Position numbers and translations under genes: made by a program | Shown: one piece after another, positions 28,617-37,382 of the stretch | Numbering within the stretch: the first letter of the stretch is position 1 | How the letters are laid out: the number at the start of each line of letters is the position of its first letter | Source of the DNA: UTCHB3 sp002050155 | GTDB taxonomy: Bacteria; Bacteroidota; Ignavibacteria; Ignavibacteriales; Ignavibacteriaceae | Assembly: GCA_030584105.1 (NCBI GenBank) | Contig: CP129491.1 | Location: 2,666,001-2,730,000 of the forward strand | Direction of reading: 5' to 3' | DNA length: 64,000 nucleotides | Notes under the pieces: model-generated | What the model saw: only the letters and a program-made list of their open reading frames with translations | Told to the model about the DNA's origin: nothing | Databases searched by the model: none

Positions 28617-28722
28617 AAAAATTAAAAATCAATAAAAACAACACCCGCACAACTGCACGCATGTGCCACTGCTTCCCCGAACAACAAAAAATTAAAAATC
28701 AATAAAAGAACAGCCCCGCAAG
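28617..28722. repeat. Direct repeat of the 3' end of the 28699 gene, 70 bp apart
   Basis: ATTAAAAATCAATAAAA occurs at 28621 and 28691, and the similarity continues (CAACACCCGCACAACTGC / GAACAGCCCCGCAAGCACC) into the coding end of the outer-membrane protein gene at 28699. The copy therefore carries the gene's stop codon and last ten codons in mutated form. Same size and spacing as the other tail echoes. Confidence 0.75.
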
Positions 28723-29466
28723 CACCCCAAACTGCAGGAAGAAAGTATTTCCGTTAATATCGCGTGCGGGGAAGTTGTTAAGCGTTACATTGTTATCAGC
28801 TTTCCAGGTGTCGCCAAACATATTAAAAGCATAGCCAACGCCCACCCTAAAAGAGATAAAAGGGTGCAGCAGAAAATCGGCGTTCAGCGTTGGTGCCAAA
28901 GTCATGTAAGTGTTTGAATATTTGCGCGAGTAAGAAAGAAAAGCGCCGCCAACATCATCGTGAAGCGCCGCCACATCCTTATCCCAGTCCATAGCTCCGA
29001 AGTGTCGGCTGACTTCAATAGTCTGCCCGCCAATTCCGATGATTCCACCGATAGAAAGCGCCCAGTCCCTGATAAAAGGGAAGGAATATTCAACGGTAAC
29101 GCCGCCGAAAGAGTTAGAATAGCTGATTTCTTTATCAAATCCGTTGGACGACCCTCTCGATGAAGTGCGGGCGCTCATCCCCAACCCACCGACGCGCAGG
29201 TTTTTGATGGCGCCGATGTAAACAAACCCGCCGCCGCCTGAAGAATAAAAGCCGGAAGTTAAGTCGGGCGTGCCGAACCCTGCAAAAGTTGAGTTAATTT
29301 TTGAAAGATCGGTAAAAAACACACCACCGTAGTAGCCACCACCGCCGCCGAACTGCGCATCGAAGGCAGGTGCGCGGTAAACAGGCTCGTAGTCGTCATC
29401 GTCGTTGTTTTGGGGGAAAGCAACGCTTAGCCCCAGCGCCAAAATCACAATAAGTTTTTTAATCAC
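28699..29466 (-). CDS. Probable outer-membrane beta-barrel protein
   Basis: 255 residues with a signal peptide (MIKKLIVILALGLSVAFP), an acidic DDDDY stretch, glycine-rich loops (QFGGGGGYYGG) and amphipathic strands to a C-terminal LFFY typical of barrels. Related in style to OmpA-type or porin-like barrels without a periplasmic domain, but no family is recognised. It is 7 bp after the transglutaminase-like gene and probably cotranscribed with it. Confidence 0.7.
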   Translation of the reverse strand: MIKKLIVILALGLSVAFPQNNDDDDYEPVYRAPAFDAQFGGGGGYYGGVFFTDLSKINSTFAGFGTPDLTSGFYSSGGGGFVYIGAIKNLRVGGLGMSARTSSRGSSNGFDKEISYSNSFGGVTVEYSFPFIRDWALSIGGIIGIGGQTIEVSRHFGAMDWDKDVAALHDDVGGAFLSYSRKYSNTYMTLAPTLNADFLLHPFISFRVGVGYAFNMFGDTWKADNNVTLNNFPARDINGNTFFLQFGVLAGLFFY

Positions 29467-29473
29467 AAAATCC

Positions 29474-30907
29474 TCAGTTCTCCGGTGAGTAGTTTAAGTC
29501 TATGTAATAGCTCCACTTGTCAAAATAGAGGTTTCCGCCTCTCCATTCCACTTCCCCTCGTTGGAAGTCAACGGTTTCGCTGCGCGGGTAAATTTTCGCG
29601 GGGAATAAATTCCCCGAATAATCGTCATTCACGATAAAATGGTAGTTATCGGTGTTCCCGAGATAATAATATCTTACGAGCGGGTCATCCGACGGTTTAA
29701 GTTTAAAAGACTGATCCACGGGTATCCACCCGGTTTCATCGAAGTAGATTTCAGCCCAGTCGTGCAGGTTAACTTCCGGCGGGTGCAACATCCATCCGCT
29801 TTGCCATTTGGCGGGAATTCCGTTCATTCTGCAAAGAGTAATGAAAAGCAGAGACTGGATTCCGCAGTCGCCGTGCATATTTGTTTTACAGTAAGACGCA
29901 ATAGCCGGAATTGTTGAGTACTCAATGGCGGAAGCCCAGGGGATGTTGTCGTTAATCCACTCGTAGATGAGTTTAAATTTTTTAACGGGTTCGGTTTCGT
30001 TCCCGATAATCTGTGCTGAAAGATTTTTCAGGTCATCCGTAAAGGCGATGTGCGGGGGGCGTTCGGCGGTGTATTCTTCAAAAAGATCGGTGGAAGTGTC
30101 GATCGTGTAATGTTTGTTGAAATCCACCCCGTTATATTCGCCGTAAGTTTTGAATTTATAAGATGCTTCAAACACCACTTCGCTGTCTTGCTCGCTAACG
30201 GCTTCCATATAAATAGTTCTGTGTGTAGCGTTGAAGGGTGCAATCACAAAGTTTTCGCAGTTGGCGGAAAGAAACTCAACCTCGGTTTGGCGGTCGCGGT
30301 TTTCAGCGGGGAACGGCAGCCAGCACCTCACCACTTCACCCGGTGGCACGGCGTTGGGGTCAACAACCAGAGTATATTTTACCGTAATTGTAACCGGGTT
30401 CACCAATTTTTCGCCGTTTTTTTTGCTTTCGGAAATAAGTTCCGGCAGGTATTGCAGCAGGTATTTGTCCAGTTCGCCAAGAGCAACCCCGTTTACTTCA
30501 TTCCATTTATTCAGAGCTTCTTTATCAATCCTGAATAGATTTCTGGCGGCATTTCTGAAATATTTTTTCTCGCCGTCAATCATTTTGCACTCTAACGCTT
30601 TCTCATTTTCCCACTTATCAAGTTGTTCGTCCGTAACGCCGGGGAAGAATTTAGCGATGTATTCCTTAACCTCATCACGGTTTTTGGTGAAGTCCATTTT
30701 TATCCGTTCCATGAGGTCAAGAGTAAACCTTAGGTTATACTCCTGCTCCGGGTTAACTTTTCCTGAGGCAATAAGGGCGCCAATTTCCTTAGTTGCTTTT
30801 GAGTACTCACCCTGTTCAAAGAGGTTATCAATTTCTTTGAAGCCTGATTGTGGCTTGAGAACAGAAAGGAGAATCATCGCAAAAAGAGCTGCTTTCTTCA
30901 TTTTCAT
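29474..30907 (-). CDS. Exported transglutaminase-like (papain-fold) protein
   Basis: 477 residues with a signal peptide. An N-terminal domain of about 170 residues is followed by a beta domain (VTITVKYTLVVDPNAVPPGEVVRCWLPFP). A Transglut_core domain has the catalytic triad visible: Cys in HGDCGIQSLLF, His in NLHDWAEIYF and Asp in GWIPVDQSF. Bacterial members are usually peptidases or amidases rather than cross-linking enzymes. Upstream partner of a barrel protein; likely periplasmic or surface. Substrate unknown. Confidence 0.82.
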   Translation of the reverse strand: MKMKKAALFAMILLSVLKPQSGFKEIDNLFEQGEYSKATKEIGALIASGKVNPEQEYNLRFTLDLMERIKMDFTKNRDEVKEYIAKFFPGVTDEQLDKWENEKALECKMIDGEKKYFRNAARNLFRIDKEALNKWNEVNGVALGELDKYLLQYLPELISESKKNGEKLVNPVTITVKYTLVVDPNAVPPGEVVRCWLPFPAENRDRQTEVEFLSANCENFVIAPFNATHRTIYMEAVSEQDSEVVFEASYKFKTYGEYNGVDFNKHYTIDTSTDLFEEYTAERPPHIAFTDDLKNLSAQIIGNETEPVKKFKLIYEWINDNIPWASAIEYSTIPAIASYCKTNMHGDCGIQSLLFITLCRMNGIPAKWQSGWMLHPPEVNLHDWAEIYFDETGWIPVDQSFKLKPSDDPLVRYYYLGNTDNYHFIVNDDYSGNLFPAKIYPRSETVDFQRGEVEWRGGNLYFDKWSYYIDLNYSPEN

Positions 30908-31062
30908 TTCCTGCCGATTATGTTGGTTTTCATTTAAATTAAACCGATTTTAAAATAAAAATGTCTTACATACGCCAAAATAACAAAACATTTTATTTTT
31001 ATTACGGCGGAGTAAATTATTTTCCAAACTACAAAAATACGATTTACCGAAAGGCTATTAAA

Positions 31063-31899
31063 ATGAAAAAATATTTACTGCCTTTATTGGCAGTTTTTTC
31101 ATTCACTCTTTTGCCTCAATTTAGTTTAGAATGGGTTTCCGACCCGATATCTTATAACAAACTTTCCGGTTGGTTAAACTATGAAAAGCAGGGAGAGAAG
31201 TGGCACTCCAGGCTTTACACACTCGACAGCACAAAGTTTGAAGTGATGGGGGCGGGCTACTCAACTACGCCGGCTTTTTCATACACTTTTACGGAAGAAG
31301 AAAGGCTTGCCGGTGGGCAACTCTTTTCTCTGAAAAACGACCTCAACAACAACAATTTCGCAGATGCGTATGTGCTTGCCTACAACGGAACCTCAACCAA
31401 CTACCGGCAGTCTTTCAAAATAATTGATCTTGCATCAGGGGAGGTGTTGATGGAGAAGAACGACCCGGCGTGGTACTATTCTTATCCCACACTTGCCGAT
31501 GTTAACAACGACGGCTACCTCGAACTGGTGGTTCTGAAGTATGAGTACCCTCTTTTTGCAAACTACTTTTACGAAGTTTACAGCCTTGGATTTGCCGGTA
31601 TAGGTGAGAGTGATATACATTTCGATTTCAAATTAGGGCAAAATTACCCGAACCCTTTCAACCCGGAAACAAAGATCGAGTTTTCGCTGGGGAGAAAAGC
31701 GGCAGTAAATTTAGAAATTTACGATGTTTCGGGCAAAAAAGTAAGAAGTTTAGTAAACGGCGAGGTTTCCGCCGGCGCTCAATCGGTGGTTTGGGATGGG
31801 AAAAATGACGCCGGCTTACGGGTGCCTACGGGCGTTTATTTCTACACATTAAAAACGGGTGAATTTACCGAATCTAAAAAAATGATTCTCCTGAAGTGA
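31063..31899 (+). CDS. Secreted protein with type IX sorting domain
   Basis: 278 residues from the ATG at 31063 (MKKYLLPLLAVFSFTLLPQ signal peptide). The open frame reaches 34 codons further up, but that part has no signal sequence and the AAAGG site is at 31063. The central part has VNNDGYLELVVLK, an FG-GAP/VCBS-like strand. The C-terminal 88 residues are a type A T9SS sorting domain: LGQNYPNPFNPETKIEFSL, EIYDVSGKKVRSL, WDGKNDAGLRVPTGVYFY, KKMILLK. Such cargo crosses the outer membrane through the type IX system. This domain style is the best taxonomic marker in the window. Confidence 0.88.
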   Translation: MKKYLLPLLAVFSFTLLPQFSLEWVSDPISYNKLSGWLNYEKQGEKWHSRLYTLDSTKFEVMGAGYSTTPAFSYTFTEEERLAGGQLFSLKNDLNNNNFADAYVLAYNGTSTNYRQSFKIIDLASGEVLMEKNDPAWYYSYPTLADVNNDGYLELVVLKYEYPLFANYFYEVYSLGFAGIGESDIHFDFKLGQNYPNPFNPETKIEFSLGRKAAVNLEIYDVSGKKVRSLVNGEVSAGAQSVVWDGKNDAGLRVPTGVYFYTLKTGEFTESKKMILLK

Positions 31900-31908
31900 G
31901 TGTGAAAA

Positions 31909-32163
31909 ATGAAAATTTTTGAAGTGCCGGGCTACGCAGCCATAAGCGAAACGGGGTTTATTTTCCTCGGGAACACGGGCGAAACTTTCAACCTGAACGA
32001 AATCGGGAAAGAAATCTACGAACTGATTAAAAAGAAAAAGCCTTACGATGAAATCGTAAGTGAAATTATGAACAACTACGACTCAGACCAACTTACGGTT
32101 GAAAGAGACCTTGACGACTTTATCAATCAACTAAAATCTTTCGGTTTGGTAACAGAAAAATGA
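31909..32163 (+). CDS. PqqD-like peptide-binding protein (RRE domain)
   Basis: 84 residues fitting the PqqD family: a short beta N-terminus (FEVPGYAAISETGFIFLG), then FNLNEIGKEIYELIKKKKPYDEIVSEIMNNYD and a final helix DLDDFINQLKSFGLV. PqqD-like domains bind leader peptides for modification enzymes. It overlaps the ATP-grasp gene by 4 bp (ATGA) and lies 9 bp after the T9SS protein gene, so the three genes are probably cotranscribed. No precursor peptide gene is evident. Confidence 0.8.
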   Translation: MKIFEVPGYAAISETGFIFLGNTGETFNLNEIGKEIYELIKKKKPYDEIVSEIMNNYDSDQLTVERDLDDFINQLKSFGLVTEK

Positions 32164-33194
32164 AAATTGCAGTAACAGGGTTAAACGCAACGGATAACCC
32201 GGGGCCCGGGGTACCCGTTATAAGAAGCCTGAAAGAAGGCGGGCTGCCGGAGCTTCAGATTATTGGTCTGGTTTATGATTCGTTAGAGCCCGGCATTTAC
32301 ATGGATGGCCTCGCCGATAAACATTATCTGATTCCATACCCCTCTGCCGGGTTAGAGCCGTTGATGGAGTGGTTGGGGTACATTAACTCGATCGAAAAAA
32401 TCGATATGATTATCCCCACATTGGATAGCGAGCTTTACGCCTTTGTTAAACTTGCGCCGAAACTTAAAGCGCTGGGGATTAAAACTTTTCTTCCCTCGGC
32501 GGATCAGCTGAACATCAGGGGGAAGGATAAGCTTTTCAATTTCTGCAAAGCCGAGGGGATAAATGTGCCCAAAAACATCCTTGCGGCAACACTTCAGGAT
32601 ATTTACCGGGTAACTTCCGAGTTATCACTTCCCGCTGTGGTCAAGGGGATTTTCTACGAAGCCTACATCGCCAACAACCTTGAAGAAACCTCATCGTATT
32701 TCAGAAAAATTGCAAACAAATGGGGCTACCCGATAATTATTCAGGAGTATATTCGGGGGACTGAGTACAATGTTGTTGCCTTGGGCGACGGAAATGGCGG
32801 GATGACGGGCGCCGTGCCGATGAAAAAACTTTACATAACCGATAAAGGGAAGGGGTGGGCAGGCGTTTCGATTCAGGAACCGGCACTGCTTAGAATTTCC
32901 GAAAAGGTGATCTCTTCGATCAAGTGGAAAGGGGGAATGGAGCTTGAGTTCATGCGCTCTGAAACAACGGGCGAGTTTTATCTGTTGGAAATTAACCCCC
33001 GTTTCCCTGCCTGGGTTTATCTGGCGGTGGGCGCCGGGCAAAACCTGCCAAGCGCAATGGTGAGAATGGCTCTCGGTGAGGAAGTGCAGCCGTTCAGGGA
33101 CTATAAAGTGGGCAAAATGTTTGTGCGATGCTCCTGGGATATACTTGCCGATATCACAAAACTTGAGCAAATTTCAACTTTGGGTGTGATTTAG
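32160..33194 (+). CDS. ATP-grasp enzyme, carbamoyl-phosphate-synthase-like
   Basis: 344 residues: an N-terminal pre-ATP-grasp domain (MKIAVTGLNATDNPGPGVPVIRSL), a central domain with the ligand-Lys region SLPAVVKGIFYEA and IIQEYIRGTEYNVVALGDGNG, and the metal-binding MELEFMR..GEFYLLEINPRFPAWV. These enzymes ligate an acyl-phosphate with an amine. The coupling to a PqqD-like gene and the following decarboxylase suggests peptide or amino-acid-derived chemistry, but the substrate cannot be read from sequence. Confidence 0.85.
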   Translation: MKIAVTGLNATDNPGPGVPVIRSLKEGGLPELQIIGLVYDSLEPGIYMDGLADKHYLIPYPSAGLEPLMEWLGYINSIEKIDMIIPTLDSELYAFVKLAPKLKALGIKTFLPSADQLNIRGKDKLFNFCKAEGINVPKNILAATLQDIYRVTSELSLPAVVKGIFYEAYIANNLEETSSYFRKIANKWGYPIIIQEYIRGTEYNVVALGDGNGGMTGAVPMKKLYITDKGKGWAGVSIQEPALLRISEKVISSIKWKGGMELEFMRSETTGEFYLLEINPRFPAWVYLAVGAGQNLPSAMVRMALGEEVQPFRDYKVGKMFVRCSWDILADITKLEQISTLGVI

Positions 33195-33372
33195 CAAATC
33201 AAAGGTTTTAGCAAATCAAAGGTTTTAGCAAAACAGAGGTTTGGCAAATCAAAGGTTTTAGCAAAGAGGGGATTGGGCGAAGCGGGGATTTAGGAAAAAG
33301 GGGATTTGGATGCGCAGAAGTTTTAGAAGCGCGGGGATTTAACAAAACAGAGGTTTTAGCAAAGGAATAATT
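33188..33372 (+). repeat. Short degenerate repeats (AGCAAATCAAAGGTTTT)
   Basis: Starting at the stop codon of the ATP-grasp gene, a 17-18 bp word TTAGCAAATCAAAGGTTT is repeated several times with drift. CAAAACAGAGGTTT appears near both ends (33229 and 33343). No gene. The repeat begins inside the last codons of the gene, another case of the gene end being copied downstream, here with a short period. Confidence 0.65.
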
Positions 33373-33377
33373 TAATA

Positions 33378-34739
33378 ATGTCTGATAAAAGAAGATACGA
33401 ACGCCCCGTTGTGTTAAAACAACAAACCGGGTTTATGAATAAATTTGGCTCGGGGCCGCTTACGCACCCGAAAAGTGAGATTGACGGAATCCCGGTTTCC
33501 GAGTTGGCGGAAAGATTCGGCACCCCCCTTTTTGTGATATCAGAACGACGGATTCGTGAGAACCAACGGAGGGCAACCCGTGTTTTTTCAACCCGCTACC
33601 CGGCGGTTAGGTTTGCGTGGTCGTATAAAACAAACTATCTGAACGCTGTTTGTTCCGTCTTTCATCAGGAAGGCTCGTGGGCAGAGGTTGTCTCAGGGTT
33701 TGAGTACGAAAAAGCCCGCCGGCTTGGTGTTAAGGGGGAGCACATCATTTTTAACGGACCCTCGAAAACCAAAGATGATATTCGCCGGGCGATTAAAGAA
33801 GGCGCGGCAATTCATATCGACCACTTTGATGAACTTTACGATGTTTTTGAAATCAGCCGGGAGGAAGACCGCACAGCACGCGTGGCAATTCGTGTAAATT
33901 GCGACACAGGGGTATATCCTAAGTGGGACAGGTTCGGGTTTAACTTCGAGAACGACGAGGCAAAACAGGCGCTGCGCAGAATTATGACCTCCGACCGCCT
34001 TAATCCGGTGGGGCTGCACACACACATCGGCACTTATATGATGACGACCGACAGCTACAAAACTGCCACTGATAAATTAGTAGAACTTGCCGCTTGGCTG
34101 AAAACGGAGTATGGACACACGCTTGAATATATCGATATAGGCGGTGGCTTCCCCTCGAACAACACGCTTAACGGTCAGTATTTACCTGCTGAGCAGATTG
34201 TTCCCTCGATTGAAGAGTACGCAAACGCAATATCAACTGCACTTCTTTCGCTCCCTTACGCAAAGGATGAGTTGCCGGTGCTTATACTCGAAACGGGGCG
34301 TGCGCTTATTGACGATGCGGCTTCGCTGATCACAACCATTTTGGCGCTTAAACGGCTTTCAGACGGAAGACGGGCGTTAATTATTGATGCCGGCGTGAAT
34401 ATTCTTATCACCCGGTTTTGGTATAAACACAAGATAACGCCGGCGCAACCCGGTGGGGTGATGACTGAAAACACCGCAATCTATGGGCCCCTTTGTATGA
34501 ATATAGACTGCATCGCTGAAAACATCGTGCTGCCCGTGATGAAAAAAGGCGACCGCTTGGTGATTGATTATGTCGGCGCTTACGATATGACACAGTGGAT
34601 GCAGTTCATTACGCTTCGCCCGAACATCGTGATGGTGATGGAAGACGGCTCGGTTGAACTGATAAGAGAATCGGAAAATATTGAATATCTTCTTGAAAAC
34701 GAACGAATACCGGAAAAATTGAGGTCGTTTAGTTTGTAA
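33378..34739 (+). CDS. PLP-dependent decarboxylase of the DAP/ornithine type (fold III)
   Basis: 453 residues in the alanine-racemase-like fold III group. GTPLFVISERRIRENQ starts the barrel, Lys84 in WSYKTNYL should bind PLP, followed by EVVSGFEYEKA, HTHIGTYM, IDIGGGFPSNN (phosphate loop) and LETGRALIDDA. The C-terminal beta domain contains the YGPLCMNIDCI region corresponding to the substrate Cys of the LysA/ODC family. The longer N-terminal tail and its place after PqqD and ATP-grasp genes argue for a pathway enzyme and not housekeeping LysA. Confidence 0.8.
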   Translation: MSDKRRYERPVVLKQQTGFMNKFGSGPLTHPKSEIDGIPVSELAERFGTPLFVISERRIRENQRRATRVFSTRYPAVRFAWSYKTNYLNAVCSVFHQEGSWAEVVSGFEYEKARRLGVKGEHIIFNGPSKTKDDIRRAIKEGAAIHIDHFDELYDVFEISREEDRTARVAIRVNCDTGVYPKWDRFGFNFENDEAKQALRRIMTSDRLNPVGLHTHIGTYMMTTDSYKTATDKLVELAAWLKTEYGHTLEYIDIGGGFPSNNTLNGQYLPAEQIVPSIEEYANAISTALLSLPYAKDELPVLILETGRALIDDAASLITTILALKRLSDGRRALIIDAGVNILITRFWYKHKITPAQPGGVMTENTAIYGPLCMNIDCIAENIVLPVMKKGDRLVIDYVGAYDMTQWMQFITLRPNIVMVMEDGSVELIRESENIEYLLENERIPEKLRSFSL

Positions 34740-34905
34740 TATCGTTGTATTTTGGGGTGCAATAGTTTGCAGAATTTATATTTTGCGGGGTTCGGTTTTT
34801 TGCAGGGGTTCCGGCTTTGCGGGTTGCAGTTTTGCCGGGAGCAATTTTGCAGGGGTGCAGTTTTGCCGGGAGCAATTTTTTGGGGTGCAGATTCTTAATT
34901 TCATT
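34730..34905 (+). repeat. GC-variable short repeats after the decarboxylase gene
   Basis: AGTTTG..TATTTTG.GGG at 34730 (spanning the stop codon) recurs at 34764. Further on GCAGTTTTGCCGGGAGCAATTTT occurs twice, around 34825 and 34857. The region has no gene of its own; it probably carries the ribosome site of the next gene. Confidence 0.5.
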
Positions 34906-34919
34906 TTCAAAGGCGATTA

Positions 34920-37328
34920 GTGCAGTTTTTTCTCAACTCAATATTTTACAGTTACGCGCAGGTGCTGTTTTCAAACCGAAGATGGCTTGGTGCGCTTATT
35001 CTGGCAGCTTCATTCGCGGCGCCGGGCATTGCAGCGATGTCGTTGCTGGGGGTTGTGCTCACCAATTTAATTGCCTGGTTTTTGAAGTTCGAGCCTGCGA
35101 AGATTGAGTCGGGGTTTTACGGTTTCAATGGAATTTTATTCAGCGCCGCAACGGTATTTTTCTTTAATTTAACGCCGTTGTCGGTTGTTTTAATCCCCCT
35201 TTTCGTGGTTATAACCTTCTTCATCGCAGTGGTTTTGGAGAACTACTTAGCGGTATCGATGAACCTGCCGGGGTTAACGCTTCCGTTTGTTATAGCGTTA
35301 TTTATCTACATGATATTTCTGGGGAATTTTCATGATATAACGCCTGCAGTTCATGCAACAGATGCCAAATACTACGAATTTTTGCCGGAAGTGGTGCGGA
35401 ATTTTTTCCGGTCGGTTGCATTGTTGTTTTTTCAGCCTAATATCACCACCGGTTTGCTGATTACGCTCGGGGTGTTGTTCTTCTCGCGTGCGCTTTTTTT
35501 GCTTGGGGTTAGTGCCTGGTTGGTGGCAACACTTTTTCTGACGGCAATACTTCCCCATCGTGTTGATGATTTGGGGCTGATTGTGGGTTTTAACGCCGTA
35601 ATCACATCTTTTGCGTTGGGCGGAAGTTTGGTGCTGCCTTCGGCTAAAAGTTACTTATTGGCGCTGATTGCCGCCGTTATGGTTGTTATTGTTACTGCGT
35701 TTTTTGCAGCATTGTTCGAAAGCACAACTCTTCCGGTTTTGGTGCTGCCTTTTAATTTCATAACGCTTTCAACGATTTACAGCCTGAAATTCAGGAAAGA
35801 GCAGACCGATTTGGTGCTTCTTTATTTCAAACCGGGTTCGCCGGAAGAGAACCTGTATCACCACCGCAACCGCCTTTCGCGCTTCGGGAATTTTAAGCTG
35901 TTCTTCCCTGAGCTGCCCGTCTGGGGTGAGTGGACTGTTACACAGGCTTTCGACGGCGAGCATACGCACAAAGATAAATGGCGCTACGCATGGGATTTTG
36001 TACTCACCGAAAACGGGGAAGAATTTGCCGGCAAAGGTGAAAGACTTGAAGACTACTACTGCTACGGCATCCCCGTTTCGGCACCTCTCTCAGGGAAAGT
36101 TGTGAGAATTTCCGACGGGATACCCGACAACGAAATCGGCGAGATAGACTTAGAGAAAAATTGGGGAAACACGATTATACTTGACCACGGAGAAGGGCTT
36201 TTCTCGGCGCTTTCGCACCTGAAACCCGGCTCAATAAAAGTGAAAGAGGGAGATACGATTGAAAAAGGGGAGATAATTGCGAATTGTGGCAACAGTGGCA
36301 GATCGCCCTACCCGCACCTCCATTTCCAGTTCCAGACTGATGATTCGGTCGGTGGCTACACGCATAAGTTTCCGTTTTCGTTTTATTTAGAGCGAGGCGG
36401 TAGGATAAAACAGGGTGGTGAGATAGAGCGAAGTGAAGCAGGAACGCAAGATGGTGAGGCAGATCGAGGCGGAGTGGCAGAGCGGGGTGGTGATGAAACG
36501 AGAAGCAGCAAGACCGAGCGGGGTGGTGATGAATTGGTGCTTAAAGCGTTTGATTTTCCTGAAAAGGCTGCAAAGGTTCAGAATATCGAAAAGCACAAAA
36601 CCCTCGGAAAGGCTTTTAATTTTAAGTACGGCGATACTTTTTCGTTTGTTTACGAGGTGAACACAAGGGGTGATGTGCCGGCGAGCCATGGGGTTAACAT
36701 GGGTGGCGGTGATGTTCCCGCGAGCCGCGGGGTTAACATGGGCGGCGGTGATGTGCCGGCGAGCCATGGGGGCAACATGGGCGGCGGTGATTTACACGGC
36801 AGAAAACGGGGCGGCTTGGTAAAAACTGAAGAGTGGAAAACCGGCATCGATGTGTTTAACAACCCATACATTGAATCTTCAGCAGGGGCAGTTGCAAATT
36901 TTTACAACACGGGCAAAGTTTTCTATTTCAGTTCTTTTTCGGGCAACAAAGATTCTGCGCTCTACTGCCTCTATCTGGCTGCCCGGAGGGTGCCTTTAAC
37001 TCTGCAAAAAGGGTTGGTTTGGGAGGATTTAATTCCGGTTTCCGACCTTCCGCGGCTGTGGGGAAGATACATTTCTGAATTTTTCATCTTCTTCACTTCA
37101 TGGTTTGAGGCGAAGGGGAAATATCGGTTTTTGAAACGGGAAGGGGAACCGAACATCTCACTAACGGGAGAAGTTTTTTATTCCGGAAGTGGGCTCTTTG
37201 CCGGCTTGAAACGGGAGTATAAAACGGAACTAACCATCACCGAGAGCGGGCAGATCGAATCGTTTTCCTTCGCAATGCCCGGCGGTAAGACAATCAGGGT
37301 TAAAAAGAACCCGGAAGATAAGGGCTAA
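34920..37328 (+). CDS. Urea-transporter-like membrane domain fused to an M23 peptidase domain
   Basis: 802 residues from GTG 34920. Residues about 1-285 form a multi-helix urea-transporter (UT) family unit with FEPAKIESGFYGFNGILFSA and a second half with LIVGFNAVITSFALGGSL, the two LPxLT-like repeats of the fold. A peptidase M23/LytM-like domain follows at about 335-490: AWDFVLTENG, SAPLSGKVVRISDG, NTIILDHGEGLFSALSHLKPG and the zinc-ligand PHLHFQFQ. Next is a low-complexity, repeat-expanded insert (about 495-630), then a C-terminal beta region. The M23 part has H and D ligands and may be active. Confidence 0.82.
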   Translation: MQFFLNSIFYSYAQVLFSNRRWLGALILAASFAAPGIAAMSLLGVVLTNLIAWFLKFEPAKIESGFYGFNGILFSAATVFFFNLTPLSVVLIPLFVVITFFIAVVLENYLAVSMNLPGLTLPFVIALFIYMIFLGNFHDITPAVHATDAKYYEFLPEVVRNFFRSVALLFFQPNITTGLLITLGVLFFSRALFLLGVSAWLVATLFLTAILPHRVDDLGLIVGFNAVITSFALGGSLVLPSAKSYLLALIAAVMVVIVTAFFAALFESTTLPVLVLPFNFITLSTIYSLKFRKEQTDLVLLYFKPGSPEENLYHHRNRLSRFGNFKLFFPELPVWGEWTVTQAFDGEHTHKDKWRYAWDFVLTENGEEFAGKGERLEDYYCYGIPVSAPLSGKVVRISDGIPDNEIGEIDLEKNWGNTIILDHGEGLFSALSHLKPGSIKVKEGDTIEKGEIIANCGNSGRSPYPHLHFQFQTDDSVGGYTHKFPFSFYLERGGRIKQGGEIERSEAGTQDGEADRGGVAERGGDETRSSKTERGGDELVLKAFDFPEKAAKVQNIEKHKTLGKAFNFKYGDTFSFVYEVNTRGDVPASHGVNMGGGDVPASRGVNMGGGDVPASHGGNMGGGDLHGRKRGGLVKTEEWKTGIDVFNNPYIESSAGAVANFYNTGKVFYFSSFSGNKDSALYCLYLAARRVPLTLQKGLVWEDLIPVSDLPRLWGRYISEFFIFFTSWFEAKGKYRFLKREGEPNISLTGEVFYSGSGLFAGLKREYKTELTITESGQIESFSFAMPGGKTIRVKKNPEDKG
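36396..36820 (+). repeat. Coding minisatellites inside the urea transporter/M23 gene
   Basis: Two expansions keep the frame. The first (36396-36540) encodes ERGGDE/EADRGG-type charged repeats. The second (36660-36800) encodes GDVPASHGVNMGG three times in 39-bp units, with the variants SRGVN and SHGGN. The insert separates the M23 domain from the C-terminal region and probably forms a disordered linker; its copy number may vary between strains. Confidence 0.75.
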
Positions 37329-37382
37329 AATCATCCAAAAAACGGGGGAGAGTAACAACCCCCAAACTAACGAGGAGAGAGA

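Noticed and set aside
36650..36871. Minus-strand Pro-rich frame (PPPMLTPWLAGTSP repeats)
   Set aside because: It is the reverse complement of the in-frame minisatellite of the urea transporter/M23 gene.
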